From Rutstroemia sp. NJR-2017a BVV2 (taxonomy: Eukaryota; Ascomycota; Leotiomycetes; Helotiales; Rutstroemiaceae), in assembly GCA_002946415.1 (NCBI GenBank), contig NJPS01000004.1:67001-131000 (forward strand): a DNA stretch of 64,000 nt, in the 5' to 3' direction. The position numbers and the translations under genes are program-made. Under the pieces are notes generated by a model. The model had not been told where the DNA came from and did not search any database. It saw only the letters and a program-made list of their open reading frames with translations. Positions 10,371 through 21,966 of the stretch are shown piece after piece; the stretch's first letter is position 1; each line of letters starts with the position of its first letter.

Positions 10371-11876
10371 ATGACGTCTCTGTCTGTTCCTACAACCTCT
10401 GCGCTCCCTCCTTCTCAACTCGTCCCCTCCACTAACCCCTCAGTAAATAAACTACTCTCCCGATTATCGCGCCCATCACTGCTTACTTTGGCCCTCGATT
10501 GGCTTGATGAACGAAATCAAGCCAATACCGCTCCTTACCTTCTGGAAGCCGACGAAGAAGAATCAGACGATGGACAAGATCTATACCCACCTCATTCGAA
10601 CCTCGAATCTCTCCGCGAACTTTACGCTGCATTCCCACAGAAAGGTAGCAAACGCGATGTTCTCGACCGTATCCTTGAAGGCGATTGGCGGCATGGCCTT
10701 ACATTATACCAATTAGCCATGGCAGATATGCAATACTTATATGATCACCCTACTTCGCAGAAGTGGACTGCTCTGAAGATTGTCCGACTTACCCCGGAAT
10801 CGCAAGAGGAGGACGAGAAAATACATTCGATACCACGGTTCCATCCCTCTACTTTCCTGCAGAATCTGCAAAGAGAAGTCTTGCCAGATGTGAAGGCGCA
10901 TTATAATTTGGACCGTCATACTACGCTACCTATGCTTTTACTACGAATTTACATTCTCGATTCACCCTATAATACCTCACTTGCGCTCACATCCACTTCG
11001 ACGAAAGCTTCTCTCACATTCGATTCCAGCAAGACTTTTTACGTTGCCTTTCCTGATGCATCGCCCTACATATATGTTTCTCTGAGCTCGTCGACGGGTA
11101 CAAGCGGAGGGACAGATACAAAGAGTTTACGAAAGCTGACCTTGGATGGAATTCCGAAGGCATTCAGCAGACCCAGGGAGAGATATAAGTTAGAGGGTAC
11201 AGGATTTTCAACGAAGAACATGGGAGCGCTGTGCGAAAGGAGGGGAGGCGGAAAAGAGAATGCAGCTGGAGGAGGATGGGGAGTGTATGCGGAGGAAAAT
11301 AAGAAAGACACCCCATTGAATCCTTTCATACCCACGCCGCATGAAGAATCTACGCAAGAAGATGCAAAGGAGGAAAGTTTAAAGGATATTCCAAAGAATA
11401 TGAAGAGAGCTCGAGATAATGATAGTGAGGAAATGGTAAAACGACGAAAACGGATGGCACAAGCTAGATTTGGCAAATCTGCAAAGGTGGATGACGGAAA
11501 AGGAATCGAAAGGCTCGACATCCGTCTTGAAGATACATTCCCATCAAATGTTTCTATAGGCGCCGACAACGAACCAGCCATTCCAAGGGGACAGCGCAAA
11601 CAGAAGGGAAGGAGAAGTACAATTGAGACTGAGCTTGACCGATTGGATGATGAAGATGGCGAAAGTACCAGAGACAGGGAGGAACAGGGCGTATGGAAAC
11701 CAGACGTGAGAGTCACTTTCCATGGAAGTCATGTATTTGCGGGTATTCGGGAATTGGTAGAGGCTGGAATCATAGATGGCCAAAAGATGCCAGGTTGGAT
11801 GACAGGTGAGGAGGGAGCTAGTTTGGGCGTCGTAAGGAATGGGCGAGTTAAGGGATTTAAGGGAGGTGGGCTATGA
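10371..11876 (+). CDS. chl4: Chl4/mis15/CENP-N family kinetochore protein
   Basis: Single exon of 501 residues. The N-terminal half carries the Chl4/CENP-N pattern: KLLSRLSRPSLLTLALDWL near residues 28-46, then a conserved helical region with MADMQYLYDHPTSQKW and a beta region at 170-240. In yeasts Chl4 with Iml3 forms the CENP-N/L module of the inner kinetochore (CCAN/Ctf19) that contacts CENP-A nucleosomes. The C-terminal half is charged and poorly ordered (KRARD, MVKRRKRMAQARFGK), probably with a nuclear localisation signal, and ends in a short conserved block (VTFHGSHVFAGIRELVEAG) typical of fungal members. The coding strand is C-rich up to about 11,085 and G/A-rich after it. Family assignment is from remembered motifs. 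Confidence 0.85.
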   Translation: MTSLSVPTTSALPPSQLVPSTNPSVNKLLSRLSRPSLLTLALDWLDERNQANTAPYLLEADEEESDDGQDLYPPHSNLESLRELYAAFPQKGSKRDVLDRILEGDWRHGLTLYQLAMADMQYLYDHPTSQKWTALKIVRLTPESQEEDEKIHSIPRFHPSTFLQNLQREVLPDVKAHYNLDRHTTLPMLLLRIYILDSPYNTSLALTSTSTKASLTFDSSKTFYVAFPDASPYIYVSLSSSTGTSGGTDTKSLRKLTLDGIPKAFSRPRERYKLEGTGFSTKNMGALCERRGGGKENAAGGGWGVYAEENKKDTPLNPFIPTPHEESTQEDAKEESLKDIPKNMKRARDNDSEEMVKRRKRMAQARFGKSAKVDDGKGIERLDIRLEDTFPSNVSIGADNEPAIPRGQRKQKGRRSTIETELDRLDDEDGESTRDREEQGVWKPDVRVTFHGSHVFAGIRELVEAGIIDGQKMPGWMTGEEGASLGVVRNGRVKGFKGGGL

Positions 11877-12247
11877 AAGCATATATAAACAAGCTTATGA
11901 TTTCTGTTGTGTTATGCCTTGAATATGGGCGTATGGTGTTTGGTGAATGGAAGATACCTGGCGTTTCGAGGATAATATACCACAGACTCGTAGGTATGGA
12001 AGGTTGCGATTAGGACTCGAAAGGATTGCAGGTATATTTCTCAGTTCTGAATTTCCCATACATATGTAAAATACCATTCCGAAGAAGGGAGCGAAGTCCT
12101 AGAAGCAGGGCCGGAGTTGCTTGTGGAATATTTGGAATTTCTACAACTACCACGCGCTAAATAGGCTATGATGACCTCAAGAAAAATGAAAACAACAATC
12201 TTACAACTTCCACAATCCTGTACAACCTCCGGTTTCTACAATACTTT
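11877..12247. other. Intergenic between Chl4 and TatD genes
   Basis: No gene seen. It would contain the Chl4 3' end and the promoter of the TatD gene. An AC-rich pyrimidine stretch with ACAACTTCC motifs lies just before the TatD start. Confidence 0.5.
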
Positions 12248-13467
12248 ATGAACTTCTTTCGACCAGCTCATAATCTTGTCTTCCGTGCTGTTAGGACACC
12301 ATTTTCCTCTCGATCTTCATTTACCCGCAGAGCGATGTCTACAACTTCCAGTAGCCCGCAGGTTGAGTCTGCAAATTCACACAAACCCCGTTATGTAGAT
12401 GTACGCTACGCCCCTCCATCAGTCAACCCACATGGCGCAACGGTAACTAATCTCTTGTCTACACAGTAGATAGGCATAAACCTCACCGATCCCGTCTATT
12501 CGGGCATCTACTATGAAACCCAACGCCATCCCGCAGATCTTTCCTCCGTCCTATCTCGAGCTCGCGCTGCAGGATGCGAGAAGCTCATTGTTACCGGGTC
12601 AGATTTAGAAGAGTCCGGCAAAGCAGTGGAACTATCGAAAGAGCATCGTGCGTCTTCGCCACATGGAAATACAACAGGCGATGGCTAATTGTAAAAACAG
12701 CCGGCTTTCTGTTCGCAACAGTAGGAGTCCATCCATGTTCTTGTCTACAATTCACGAAAGCTCCCAACGAACCCGAAAAATATCTGGCTGAACTCGAAGA
12801 GCTTGCCCATAAAGCAAAGGAAACAAATCACTGTGTAGCATTCGGAGAAATCGGACTCGATTATGATCGTCTCACATTATGCCCTAAAGATGCGCAACTC
12901 GAGTACTTCGAAAAACAACTCGATATAGCTACTCGTTTACATCTGCCATTATTCTTACACTCACGAGCGGCCCACGAAGACTTCTTACGCATACTGAAGG
13001 CGAGGCTGGGTGAGTTGCCTAGAAAGGGCGTTGTGCATAGTTTTACAGGGACGAAAGAAGAGATGCTGGAGCTGGTAGAATTGGGATTCGATATTGGTGT
13101 TAACGGATGCAGCCTGAAGACGGAGGAGAATCTGGAGGTGGTGAAGGCTATTCCTTTGGAGAGGATACAGTTGGAGACTGATGGGCCTTGGTGCGAGATA
13201 AGGCCTAGTCATGCTAGTGCTGTGTGGTTGAAAACGTACGAGGAGGAGGGAATGGCGGAAGAGGAGAAGAAGGTCGAAGGAGGAAAGGGTTGGAAAAGTG
13301 TTAAGAAGGAGAAATGGGTTGAGGGCTGTATGGTCAAGGGGAGGAATGAGCCATGTATGATTGGCAGGGTAGCTTGGATCGTTGCTGGTGTGAGAGGGAT
13401 GAATGTACAAGAATTGAGGGAGAAGGCATGGGAAAATAGCTGTCGAATGTTTGATTTGGGTGCGTGA
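12248..13467 (+). CDS. TatD-family deoxyribonuclease (TATDN1-like)
   Basis: Three exons, 12248-12400, 12470-12647 and 12701-13467, give 365 residues. The join restores RYVD|IGINLTDPVY, the TATDN1-type first strand, and EH|PGFLFATVGVHP. Metal-site motifs follow in order: GVHPC, GEIGLDYDR (metal-ligand Glu), LHSRAA, VHSFTG and ETDGPWCEI (Asp). TatD enzymes are metal-dependent 3'-5' nucleases of the amidohydrolase fold, active on single-stranded DNA and linked to DNA repair and apoptosis. The first 30 residues are Arg/Ser/Phe-rich without acids and could be a mitochondrial presequence; a second Met at residue 30 (MSTTSSS) may give a cytosolic form. The second intron has a good branch site (GGCTAAT). 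The last 60 residues contain a Lys/Glu-rich insertion. Confidence 0.87.
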
Positions 13468-13745
13468 GGGACGGTTTGTTCTCAAATAGACTCTAGATCT
13501 TCTTTCTAGGTGAGACATTGAGATAGAGACGTAGACAAGAACATAGAGGACCTCAGAGAAGTAGGCATAGAAGAACAAACCCTGATAGGCTGCGAGAAGA
13601 TATGGATCGTTAGAACTGACTATTGGACTGGGCATGATCCGGCCCCTGGGCTGAAGATTGATTTCTTCATTGCGGGTCTAATCCTCCAATGCAAAGTACT
13701 CAAGTCGGCTTCATCTTCACATGGACATACTGAGATTTAACTGTC

Positions 13746-14823
13746 TCATTTCTTCTTTCTCCAAACAGTCATCCCTTCATCCTTCCCAGCAAAACTTGGC
13801 ACCGCAATTCTACACGTAAGCTCCCACCCTTTCATTTCCTTCTCAAACCATTCTTCCACAGTGCAATCGCTAAACCCCGTATATCGATTCGCATTCTGCG
13901 TCCCAACAACCACAACCGTATCTCCCCTATAAGCTCCCAGCACTCTTTTTGTCAAGGTCCCCGCTGTAACCATATAAACCATCAACAACACCTTGTCCTG
14001 CCCACCCCTATTCTTCCTCAGATACTCTACCCCGTCCCCCTTCACTGTGTCATCTATCCACATCCGGCGATATTCACTCGCCATGTTGTCCACAGCCGTA
14101 ACATCCACTTTCATTCTTCGCAGCATATACGTCCAATAACCATTTCCACTCGCCATATCGATAGCCCCATTCACAGTACTAGACTCCTTCACCAGCTGCG
14201 ATATTATATACAACGCATCGTACGACGGCACCACGCAGCCGAAATGATGGTAAAGAACTGGTAACATGGGATGCGTCACTGATACGGTCGCAGGATTCGA
14301 ATAGTGCGCGTCGGGCAAGGGACCGACGAACGCTACCATCTGACATGAATGCGCCCAGACGTCATAGTATGGATTGATGTGATTTTTCGCTTTGGGGATT
14401 TTATACGCCGGCGCGATTCGATGCGCTTGCAGATACTCGGCGACTGCTTTGCGGGGAGAACCTTTCTTTGCATTGGAGGAGAATGCGGTCAGGGCTTTGG
14501 AGGTGTCGGTCGTGGGAGAGAAGATCGAGGTGTATGCTTCGACATCTGTGGGCGGGACCTTGGGGTCAGTCAACATTGAGATGTGTGTTTGATATGGGAG
14601 AACCTACCTCAATTGGCTTGCCATGCTCTTGATATATGTATTTTTGTTTGCCTTTGGTGATGGCTTCTTCGATTTGAGGTAGGGTCTTTGCGAATGATCC
14701 TGCGCGGTAGATGTAGGTGTCATCTTCTGGGAGTTTAAAAGTCTCGCGGATGGTTTTGCAGAAGTCGTTGTCGATTATGCCATGCCAGGAGTCGAATATT
14801 TCCTCCGGAGATGGTGAAGACAT
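13746..14823 (-). CDS. Predicted S-adenosylmethionine-dependent methyltransferase-like protein
   Basis: Two exons, 14823-14608 and 14558-13746 (49-nt intron), give 342 residues. The join makes KPIE|VPPTDVEAY. A central stretch, AIDMASGNGYWTYMLRR at about residues 205-221, looks like motif I of a Rossmann-type methyltransferase (hhD.GSG.G), followed by an Asp-ended second strand (DVTAVDN). Strands VLLMVYMV and DTVVVVGTQNANRYTG fit motifs IV-V. The N-terminal 100 residues are helical and not recognised. Similar proteins occur across filamentous ascomycetes as conserved hypotheticals, as far as I recall. Substrate and pathway are unknown. It could be a methyltransferase fold without activity. 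It is convergent with the TatD gene. Confidence 0.72.
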
Positions 14824-17046
14824 TTTCTGCGATCCGAAATCAAGTCAATTGCGAGTGTTCAACCTTCATGGACGTGTTGGTCCCGTTGCTTGAACGTCTC
14901 ACTAAGCCCTTCGAGAAGAAGTCGCTATTGATTGACTATGAAATGACTTTGAACCATGAATATAGATTCCCTCAATCGTAGCAAATGGCTTTGAAAACGA
15001 ATTTGCATTCGACAGGCTCTGGAGTGGGGGACATTGTTTACTGATGACGTCGACATCAACCCCGCATCGCGCGCGAGAGAGACAAACCCGCGAATTCCGT
15101 AAACAATTCCGTTGCGGATTCTGATAAGAATGCTTCCCTTACAAATGCGTATGGGATTTGAGCTGTTACATTACTTTGGGGCGATCTCCCATGTCCCAGT
15201 GCAGACCGATAATGAGTGGTTCAAGCGGACCATCATCGGCCAAGCAGCCTTACCTCAATGTAAATCCTAATGTAGATCCTACCGACCTAAGACTGTGGGG
15301 AGTAGATCATCATGAAGCTGGAAGATATCGAGAGAAATCCAATATATGAAATTGGTGCTGCTGCACACGGATGAGCTACAAAGGTGGTAGCTTAATTTCC
15401 TAGATATCGCAGGCATTACCCCTCGAGCTCCTCAAATGGTTCAAGCTAGGTAGCACAACATCTTCGCTAACAGTAAAGGGGGATGAATGCAGTAGGGAAT
15501 TACGGGTGTGCATTCACCACGAGTAGCGCTCGTAGAATCAAAGATCAATAAGTGAATTGCCGTGGGAGGTTGATTCACTCTGGAAGTCCACCGAGTAAAA
15601 TGATTCCGTGTTTATTGTTGAAATTTTCACATCCCCGCCGCCACCAACTCCGTTCCCAGCATCACAAGTCGAATCGAGGCAAAAAGTTTGATTAATGACT
15701 ACTCCTGCTTCCATGTTGGAAATTCGATTCCACGCGGCACGCTTCCTCTACTCCTTCTTTGCTCGTTTAACTGCACATACTCAGGCTAAACGAATTTTCC
15801 TTCCCCGGTATCTTTAAGTAAAACTTGCCATCCCTTGCTGCTCACACGAAGTACTGTAAGATATCACATCGGCCCGAGAACCTTGAATCGGCATGCAGTC
15901 TTATAGGCCGCTTCATCGAAGGCCTAGATCTTCGCAGGAAGAACATCAAAACGCCAACGACATATGCCGTTGGTTCTCGGGTCACAATCCGTACGACGGA
16001 GCACAATTGTGGTATTGTATTAACAGGTTGAATACAGCTTCTCTGTCGTCTTCCCTTGACTTCATTGTTGTCGCAAGTCAAGTTATCTGTGATCTTTGTT
16101 CAGCCTTTGCTGATCTTATACGCAACTATAGATCATCACCCGACTCCTCGTACCGGTAGATCTTCGTTCGTACTGTACTTACACACCTCAACAGACAAAG
16201 GTTATTTGATGGAGTGACTGAGCCCCTATTTCGGACATTCCGGCCCCTGAGTAGCTCTAGGCCTTACTGAGCTAAGAGCCTTGCTAGACCGTAACGGCCC
16301 TTGCTTAGCCGAATTCAGGGTGTGTGCAAATTTTTTTTCTGGCAAATTTTCGAAATTTGGTCACCTCTCTACCGGTACTCGTACCTGCTGCGTACGCTAA
16401 TTGTGCTAAGACCAAAGCTCCACCGAATAACCTCTACCCTTACTGCAGGGGTGGAGTACGTAATCCTGTGCGAGACTGACCACAGGCCACATTGAGGTAT
16501 GATCGGTCCTGAAATGCGTGGTGGTGGCACTGGTGTGGAGTGGAAGAACCAGGGGCGGAGAACAGCCATTTTCCTCGATACTCCGTAGAGGACAGCGTGA
16601 TCATGTGCACTAAGCTACTATCAGGCGAAATCACCAGTCAGGCCCTAGACACTTTCTGGATAGCAGGTTTAATAGTGCCCAATGATCGACGTTATATCTT
16701 AATTGGGGTGGGACCTGAAACAAGCTGACCGGTTGACATTACAAGTAGAATACGGCCGATACGAGTCATTGTTCTGTCTTTCGGAATTTTCTTCGGACAT
16801 GTCTCGGTAATATTTCAGGCCGGAACGAGAGCGGTGCTCCCCGAGAGGGGAATACATGTATGATACAGTGGCTGAGTGGGAGATGGTGTGGGGTGAGTAC
16901 CAGTTGTGCAGCAAAGACTTGTGTGCGTGAGTATATTCACTGAAAATGAAATCAGTAGACGTGATATAGACACTGACATTAACTGCCGCAGTTGGCATCG
17001 TATTTACACATAAGAAAATAGGTTAACCTATGATTTTCAACGCTTC
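14824..17046. other. Gene-free 2.2-kb interval
   Basis: No supported gene on either strand. Short ORFs (15158-15349, 15825-16159, 16301-16569, 16699-16998) lack any recognisable motif and overlap one another on opposite strands. The left end, with GATGACGTCGACATCA at about 15,042-15,057 (a CRE/bZIP-like palindrome), is upstream of the methyltransferase-like gene. Confidence 0.45.
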
Positions 17047-18450
17047 TCAAGCACGCCAACCCTTTTGCTGCTCTATGAAGTCCTCCTTTCCTCCTACTAA
17101 GCTCTTCAAAGAATCACTCCGGCCACTCCTTGAATCTTCCCTCCTTGGGCTCGTGCTCCCGTTTCTTGAATATTGGGACTCTTCACTGTCCAACACCACC
17201 GTCTGACTAACAACAATATCCCCCAAACCACCTGTAGCACCCCCATTCTTTGAGAAGTTGTTTCCCATGGAAGCTTCATTCACTGGTGGTAACTCGTCCG
17301 AATTGATCCTTCCCAACCCCTTCATCCTTATGCTCTGTGCTCGTGCTGATGACTCGAATCTTCGCAATGCATTTTCACTGTCGGGAAATTTCGAACCATG
17401 TAGTCCAACATTAGTTCTCACAAGTGCTTTTCGTGTCGAGATGTAGAGCAAGACGTCGATGATCCCACAGCTTGCCATTAAACTTCCCGCGACCGGAAAG
17501 AATATCAAAGGTGGAGGTCTGCCTGCCATTGAGGAGACACGCGCTGCTGCAAGTGGAAGAGTGAGCGCGACATAGGCGAAGGGATAGACGACCATGTAGC
17601 GGGCTGTTTTTAGGATTCGATGTCTAGAAATGGCAAAGGCGTTGCTGGATGGGGAAATGATAGTTGTGGTTGTGGTAGCCGCGTTCTTGTATGTCGAGTT
17701 AGAGCCTGGGTCATGGTGTGACTCGTTTGTGAGAGAGGGGTGGGAGGGGGGGCTATTCATGAGGCGGCCGCGGAGGGAGAAGAAGATGCTGATGTAGATA
17801 ACCAGGGAGCCGAGTTGCGAGATGAAGATCCAGAGGTAGTGAAGGTATAGACGCTCACTTTCATGTGTGTCACTAATCCAGCACTTTGGAAATTGTTAGC
17901 CAGTTTCACATCTTAGGATGTTGAGAGGGCTTACCCAAGCTCCGGCTGGGACGAAGAACTCGTCTTTACTAAGTATTGGACCAATTGCTGTCAGGAGCAA
18001 GCAGAATACCCATATACCTATCACTCCTACCACAAAGGTTCTGTGGCGAATTTGTTTCTGTGCCACGAGGTTCACGAATGTGTGAATGGCGATGGCTAGT
18101 ACCCAGAGTCCAGACGACACATCACCGATCTGAATGAGCCATCCTTGACCGAAGCATTGCGTGTTTCCTCCAACCAGTTTCCGTTGCGCCAACCAGTAAA
18201 ACGATAACAGGAAGCTCAGAGCTTGCTGGAAGTCGGCGAGTAGGAGGTTGTAGATGAGAACGAAGATTTGATTCCGGTGGATAGGTCGGTCGTAGTATCG
18301 TTTCCAGTATATCATGCGATATGTGATGAAGCTCATCAACGTAAAGGTCGAAATCGTAGACACCAGACCAAACAATCCCATAGCAATCATGCCATTGCGC
18401 ATATCATTTGGCAAGGGATCTAGATTCGTGTCCGAGATTTCTGAAGTCAT
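17047..18450 (-). CDS. Seven-transmembrane G-protein-coupled receptor (Git3/cAMP-receptor-like)
   Basis: Two exons, 18450-17935 and 17883-17047 (51-nt intron), give 450 residues. The join restores PAGAW|CWISD, the extracellular loop motif typical of this receptor class. Seven hydrophobic helices are visible: about residues 20-45, 63-90, 108-130, 140-162, 187-212, 260-285 and 293-318. A conserved Cys (TQCFGQGW) before helix 3 could pair with the loop Cys. The long Ser/Arg-rich cytoplasmic tail (about 130 residues) has many phosphorylation-type sites (SPRREDSRSGRSDS). Fungal members sense nutrients such as glucose or amino acids and signal through G-alpha to cAMP-PKA. Ligand is unknown here. 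The subclass call (Git3-like versus cAMP-receptor-like) is uncertain; the topology is clear. Confidence 0.8.
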
Positions 18451-19439
18451 TGTCCTTGGAACTGATAAAGCCGGGTTCTCAATGCTTGTGGAGGAAGCCC
18501 AAGGCTGGGGAAGAAAGTCTATTAAGCAGTTACATTGACAGTGGCGGCGTCACACCCAGCCCTGCGGTGGTTTTAGATGGAAGCAAGTTTGGGTAAGAAC
18601 TCCAACTGATTCGAGGTCAAAGAGTATGGGTATATGCCTGCAATATGGAATGGAGCAATCAGGTACTATCCGAATTCTCATCTCCGTGTCCCAGTTGTGG
18701 AACAAATGAGACACGATCGGCTCGCCCCTTTCCCAAAACAACCCGCATTTTCAATCTCGGCATACGCACTGAACATGGTACATCCTTACCTTGCGTTGTC
18801 AAAAGCTTAGCACAGCATGGGAAGCTTTGGGTCTGCATAGCGATTGGTGTACGAGGAGACTCCTTAGGGCAGGGTCGTGTGGGGAAGATGTATTATCACG
18901 CGGCGACTTTAGTCATAGTATACCTAAAGCATGCTGATTGGAAACCAATTACTCAACCGTTTTAGCTTGATCATTTTCTACTCGTATATAATGCTTAGAT
19001 TCGACTGATTTTGCTGTATAACTCCTTGAGATTATTTTGTTTCGAACTTTCCTTGCAGATTTTTAAATCTTTTGCAACAGTAATAAAGTGTAAAATCGAT
19101 CAAAATGTCAATACTTTACTTTTGTTCCAAACGTCACGTCACCGCGTAGATCCCCTAATTGACTCGGGTTAACCACCAATACTCCACAATCAAAATTATG
19201 AGAACACAAAAAGCATTTAGTCTGCTATCTCTACAGCCGATTTGCACGAACGACCATATGCTAAACCTGATGAACGAACAATGTGGGTTCTTGAATAGGC
19301 CAATGCGGGCAAGCAAGCTTAAACTCAGGACAGAAAACTGCCGGAGTGCATACTGTAGGACGTGGTTCTGGTCAGAGAATTGCCATAGTTAGAGATTGCT
19401 GTCTTGCATGATCTACTCGAAATGCTTATTTTGTCCTCC
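18451..19439. other. Intergenic, receptor promoter and BBE oxidase 3' side
   Basis: About 1 kb with no supported gene. ORFs at 18645-18965 and 19159-19392 show no domains. It is AT-rich around 18,980-19,120. Confidence 0.5.
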
Positions 19440-21143
19440 TTATGGAGCGATTTGAAGACAGGGAAACTGCTCCTCTGCCGTCTCCTCTTCGAACCCTACG
19501 CACTTCCAGCAATTCAATAAACTATCTGGATCATATTTTCTCTTTATGGCCAGCAACTTATCATAATTCTCAGTTCCCCACCAAGCTTCTTTCCAATCAG
19601 TAGCCCACGGAAAGTCCTCATTGAGATATCCCCCAGTACTGCCGGTAGCATCCTTAATCACTGTTGTTAGATTATTGATCGTAGATATCTGCGACTTTCG
19701 TTGCTGAATGGTCGAGTTATACGTCCAAGTTCCACCATATCCAAGTTCCCAAAGGGTATCTCTCCATGCAGGTGTAGCGGATGTAGAACCTTCTTTCCAA
19801 GGATAAAGCCAAGGTGTTGTATTTGGGATATATATGGTGCGACCAAGTGATACAAGTGTTTGTAAGAACCCCATCAGTTTTGTTCTACCTGTTGTGCTGT
19901 TGAACGCAGATGCGGGGACTAGCCGCCCCGCCAGTGGTCGGAGGCCGCCAACTGCTGCTTCGTTTGGCGTTACGTATTTAACGTAGAAGCCATACCAAGA
20001 CGGAAGTAATTCCACGACAGAGGACCCATTATTTGCTTCTGCGAATTCTGTGGCGGGTTTCATGGTTTCGATCGCCTCCGTAAGATTGAGAAGTGGGGTC
20101 ACAGCGATGATATTCGTGCTTTGGTAATGTCCACCCCAGCCTTGATTTGCCCATAGAAGAGAGTTATTGACGATGATCGACAGCCATTCCATGATATTAG
20201 AAGGAGTTTGAGCATAGCGTATGTATGCAACTGCGAGTGGAAATCTTGGCTCGACGCGTGCTGTGGCTTCCATCACGACACCAAACGTTCCTCCACCACC
20301 ACCTCGAAGAGCCCAAAAAAGATCCGGGTTCTGACATGCGTTCGCAACTCGTAAAACGCCATCCGGAGTGACAACTTTGAATTGCACTACACGATCAATT
20401 CCGAGTCCATAGACTGGAGAAAGGACCGAATGTCCGCCGCCCTGTACCCAGCCTCCGGCAACTCCAATGGTCGTTGCATAACCTCCAATATATGTAACAT
20501 TATGCGCTTCCGCGAATTCATAAACCTCGTTCGTGTTAACCCCAGCCGCAGTGGTGATAGCGTTCACAGAACTGCTAGCATTGCACCCTTCTGGTACAAA
20601 TGAAGGATCATGGGACATGTTGGTCAATTTTCGTACCCAGAGAGCCAAGGAACCTTTCCGGTTGTTGCGAGCGACATAATCATGGCCACTATTCTTGATG
20701 GATAATCTTACTCCAGTCTTTTTGGAGAATTTGAGGGCAGCTACAACGTCTGAAGCGGATTCAACCTCGATGTAGTATTTCGACACACTTCCCTGGTTGC
20801 AACTGACATTTGTAAACGCAGTTGGATCTGTGGGAGATGCGTTGTTGAGGGTACATCTGTCTGTAGTGTTCGTAAAGCAAACTTCATCCTGGTTGTTCAT
20901 AAAGCCATTGTAGAATTCGGCTCGATAATCAGATGAGGTATAATTGGCTTGAATCTGAGCGCAAGCTTCTGCATTCGGAGTGACAGGTCGCCCCTCATAT
21001 ACCGAGAAGCAGGGTAATGATAGTGGTGTTGCGGAGTGCAGGTGACCTGATACACTCTTGTTGAGGGCGGCCCAGATGTCTTCGCATATGACACTTTCGA
21101 AGAAGGAAGAAAAGAAGAAAACAGCCAACAAAACACGACACAT
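19440..21143 (-). CDS. Secreted BBE-type FAD-linked oxidoreductase
   Basis: Single exon. From the ATG at 21143 it has 567 residues and begins with a clear signal peptide (MCRVLLAVFFFSSFFESVIC). The frame is open 39 codons upstream to 21260, but that part would bury the signal. A PCMH-type FAD domain spans about residues 125-310: NSGHDY (His about 154, the expected covalent flavin link), GGGHSVLSPVYGLG and ALRGGGGGTFGVV. The C-terminal BBE domain ends in YLNEDFP...YDKLLAIKRKYDPDSLLNCWKCVG. The Cys that forms a second flavin bond in bicovalent enzymes is not evident (IGGYATTIGVAGG at that place), so mono-covalent flavin is inferred. Many N-glycosylation sequons are present. Relatives oxidise sugars, lignols or secondary metabolites outside the cell. 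Two Cys in the C-terminal tail may form a disulfide. Confidence 0.88.
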   Translation of the reverse strand: MCRVLLAVFFFSSFFESVICEDIWAALNKSVSGHLHSATPLSLPCFSVYEGRPVTPNAEACAQIQANYTSSDYRAEFYNGFMNNQDEVCFTNTTDRCTLNNASPTDPTAFTNVSCNQGSVSKYYIEVESASDVVAALKFSKKTGVRLSIKNSGHDYVARNNRKGSLALWVRKLTNMSHDPSFVPEGCNASSSVNAITTAAGVNTNEVYEFAEAHNVTYIGGYATTIGVAGGWVQGGGHSVLSPVYGLGIDRVVQFKVVTPDGVLRVANACQNPDLFWALRGGGGGTFGVVMEATARVEPRFPLAVAYIRYAQTPSNIMEWLSIIVNNSLLWANQGWGGHYQSTNIIAVTPLLNLTEAIETMKPATEFAEANNGSSVVELLPSWYGFYVKYVTPNEAAVGGLRPLAGRLVPASAFNSTTGRTKLMGFLQTLVSLGRTIYIPNTTPWLYPWKEGSTSATPAWRDTLWELGYGGTWTYNSTIQQRKSQISTINNLTTVIKDATGSTGGYLNEDFPWATDWKEAWWGTENYDKLLAIKRKYDPDSLLNCWKCVGFEEETAEEQFPCLQIAP

Positions 21144-21299
21144 AATGAAATGCCAATGGAAAGTATCAACATGAACAAGCAGAATGAAGAAAAGGCAGGA
21201 GACGCATTTTGTAGGCTTACTTGACCGACGCTCTAGACATTTCGGGTATGCAAGATACAATCGATATCTTTGTCAGCATGCAGCATGCAGTAGGCAGTA

Positions 21300-21342
<43 letters not shown>

Positions 21343-21966
21343 GCAGTATGCAGTATGCAGCTTCCAGCTGTCGAAGTGGGAGGTGCCTGGATAACATATC
21401 AGGACTAACCAGAATCAGCCAATGGTACCACCATTCGGAAGCTCCCCAGAGCCGCAGCTCCTCGGATCCAGCCCTCGTGGCAAAAATGGTTATCGCAACA
21501 AAAGCGCATTCCGGGGCTCAGTTATTGATACGCACCGGGAGAGTCGTATTGAAAGAATTACCATGCGGCGTGAGCCGAGGCCGAGATGTTAAGCTTCTGC
21601 TGAACCAACTGTTGGCCGCACCCGCACACTGGGGCAAGGAAATAGCCGACGCGACCAGCTTACAGGAAACGACAACCTTTGGGACTGACATTCCATCTCC
21701 ATCTCCATCGTAGGTGTCGAAGCTTTCTCTGTTCTTTCACCTGTGGCGGTGAAATGGAAACCTTGGATGTTCACCCCTCTTTGGGCCTAGAACCATGACC
21801 ATTTCTACTTTGTACGTAAGGTTAAACGAATGCGAATGTGACGGCAGATCGCATTCCCCAGGTCAACTCGGGAAGTCAAATACAAACATGTTGATATCGC
21901 CCCTCTGCAGAGTTACACAAACCCTGCACTGACTTCTAGGTACACAAGTATCCGTACGACTTAAAC
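21144..21966. promoter_or_regulatory. Divergent promoter region with heptamer array
   Basis: About 0.8 kb between the BBE oxidase (minus) and the short-chain dehydrogenase (plus), so it must hold both promoters. It contains a 7-bp tandem array at 21274-21360, only about 130 bp upstream of the oxidase start. Small ORFs across it (21348-21774) look spurious. Confidence 0.5.
21274..21360. repeat. 7-bp tandem array (CAGTAGG/CAGTATG/CAGCATG)
   Basis: Twelve consecutive heptamers plus a partial unit, read directly: two CAGCATG, one CAGTAGG, one CAGTAAG, five CAGTAGG, three CAGTATG. Variants are grouped, as expected from slippage or unequal exchange. It lies in the 5' region of the BBE oxidase gene. 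Confidence 0.95.
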
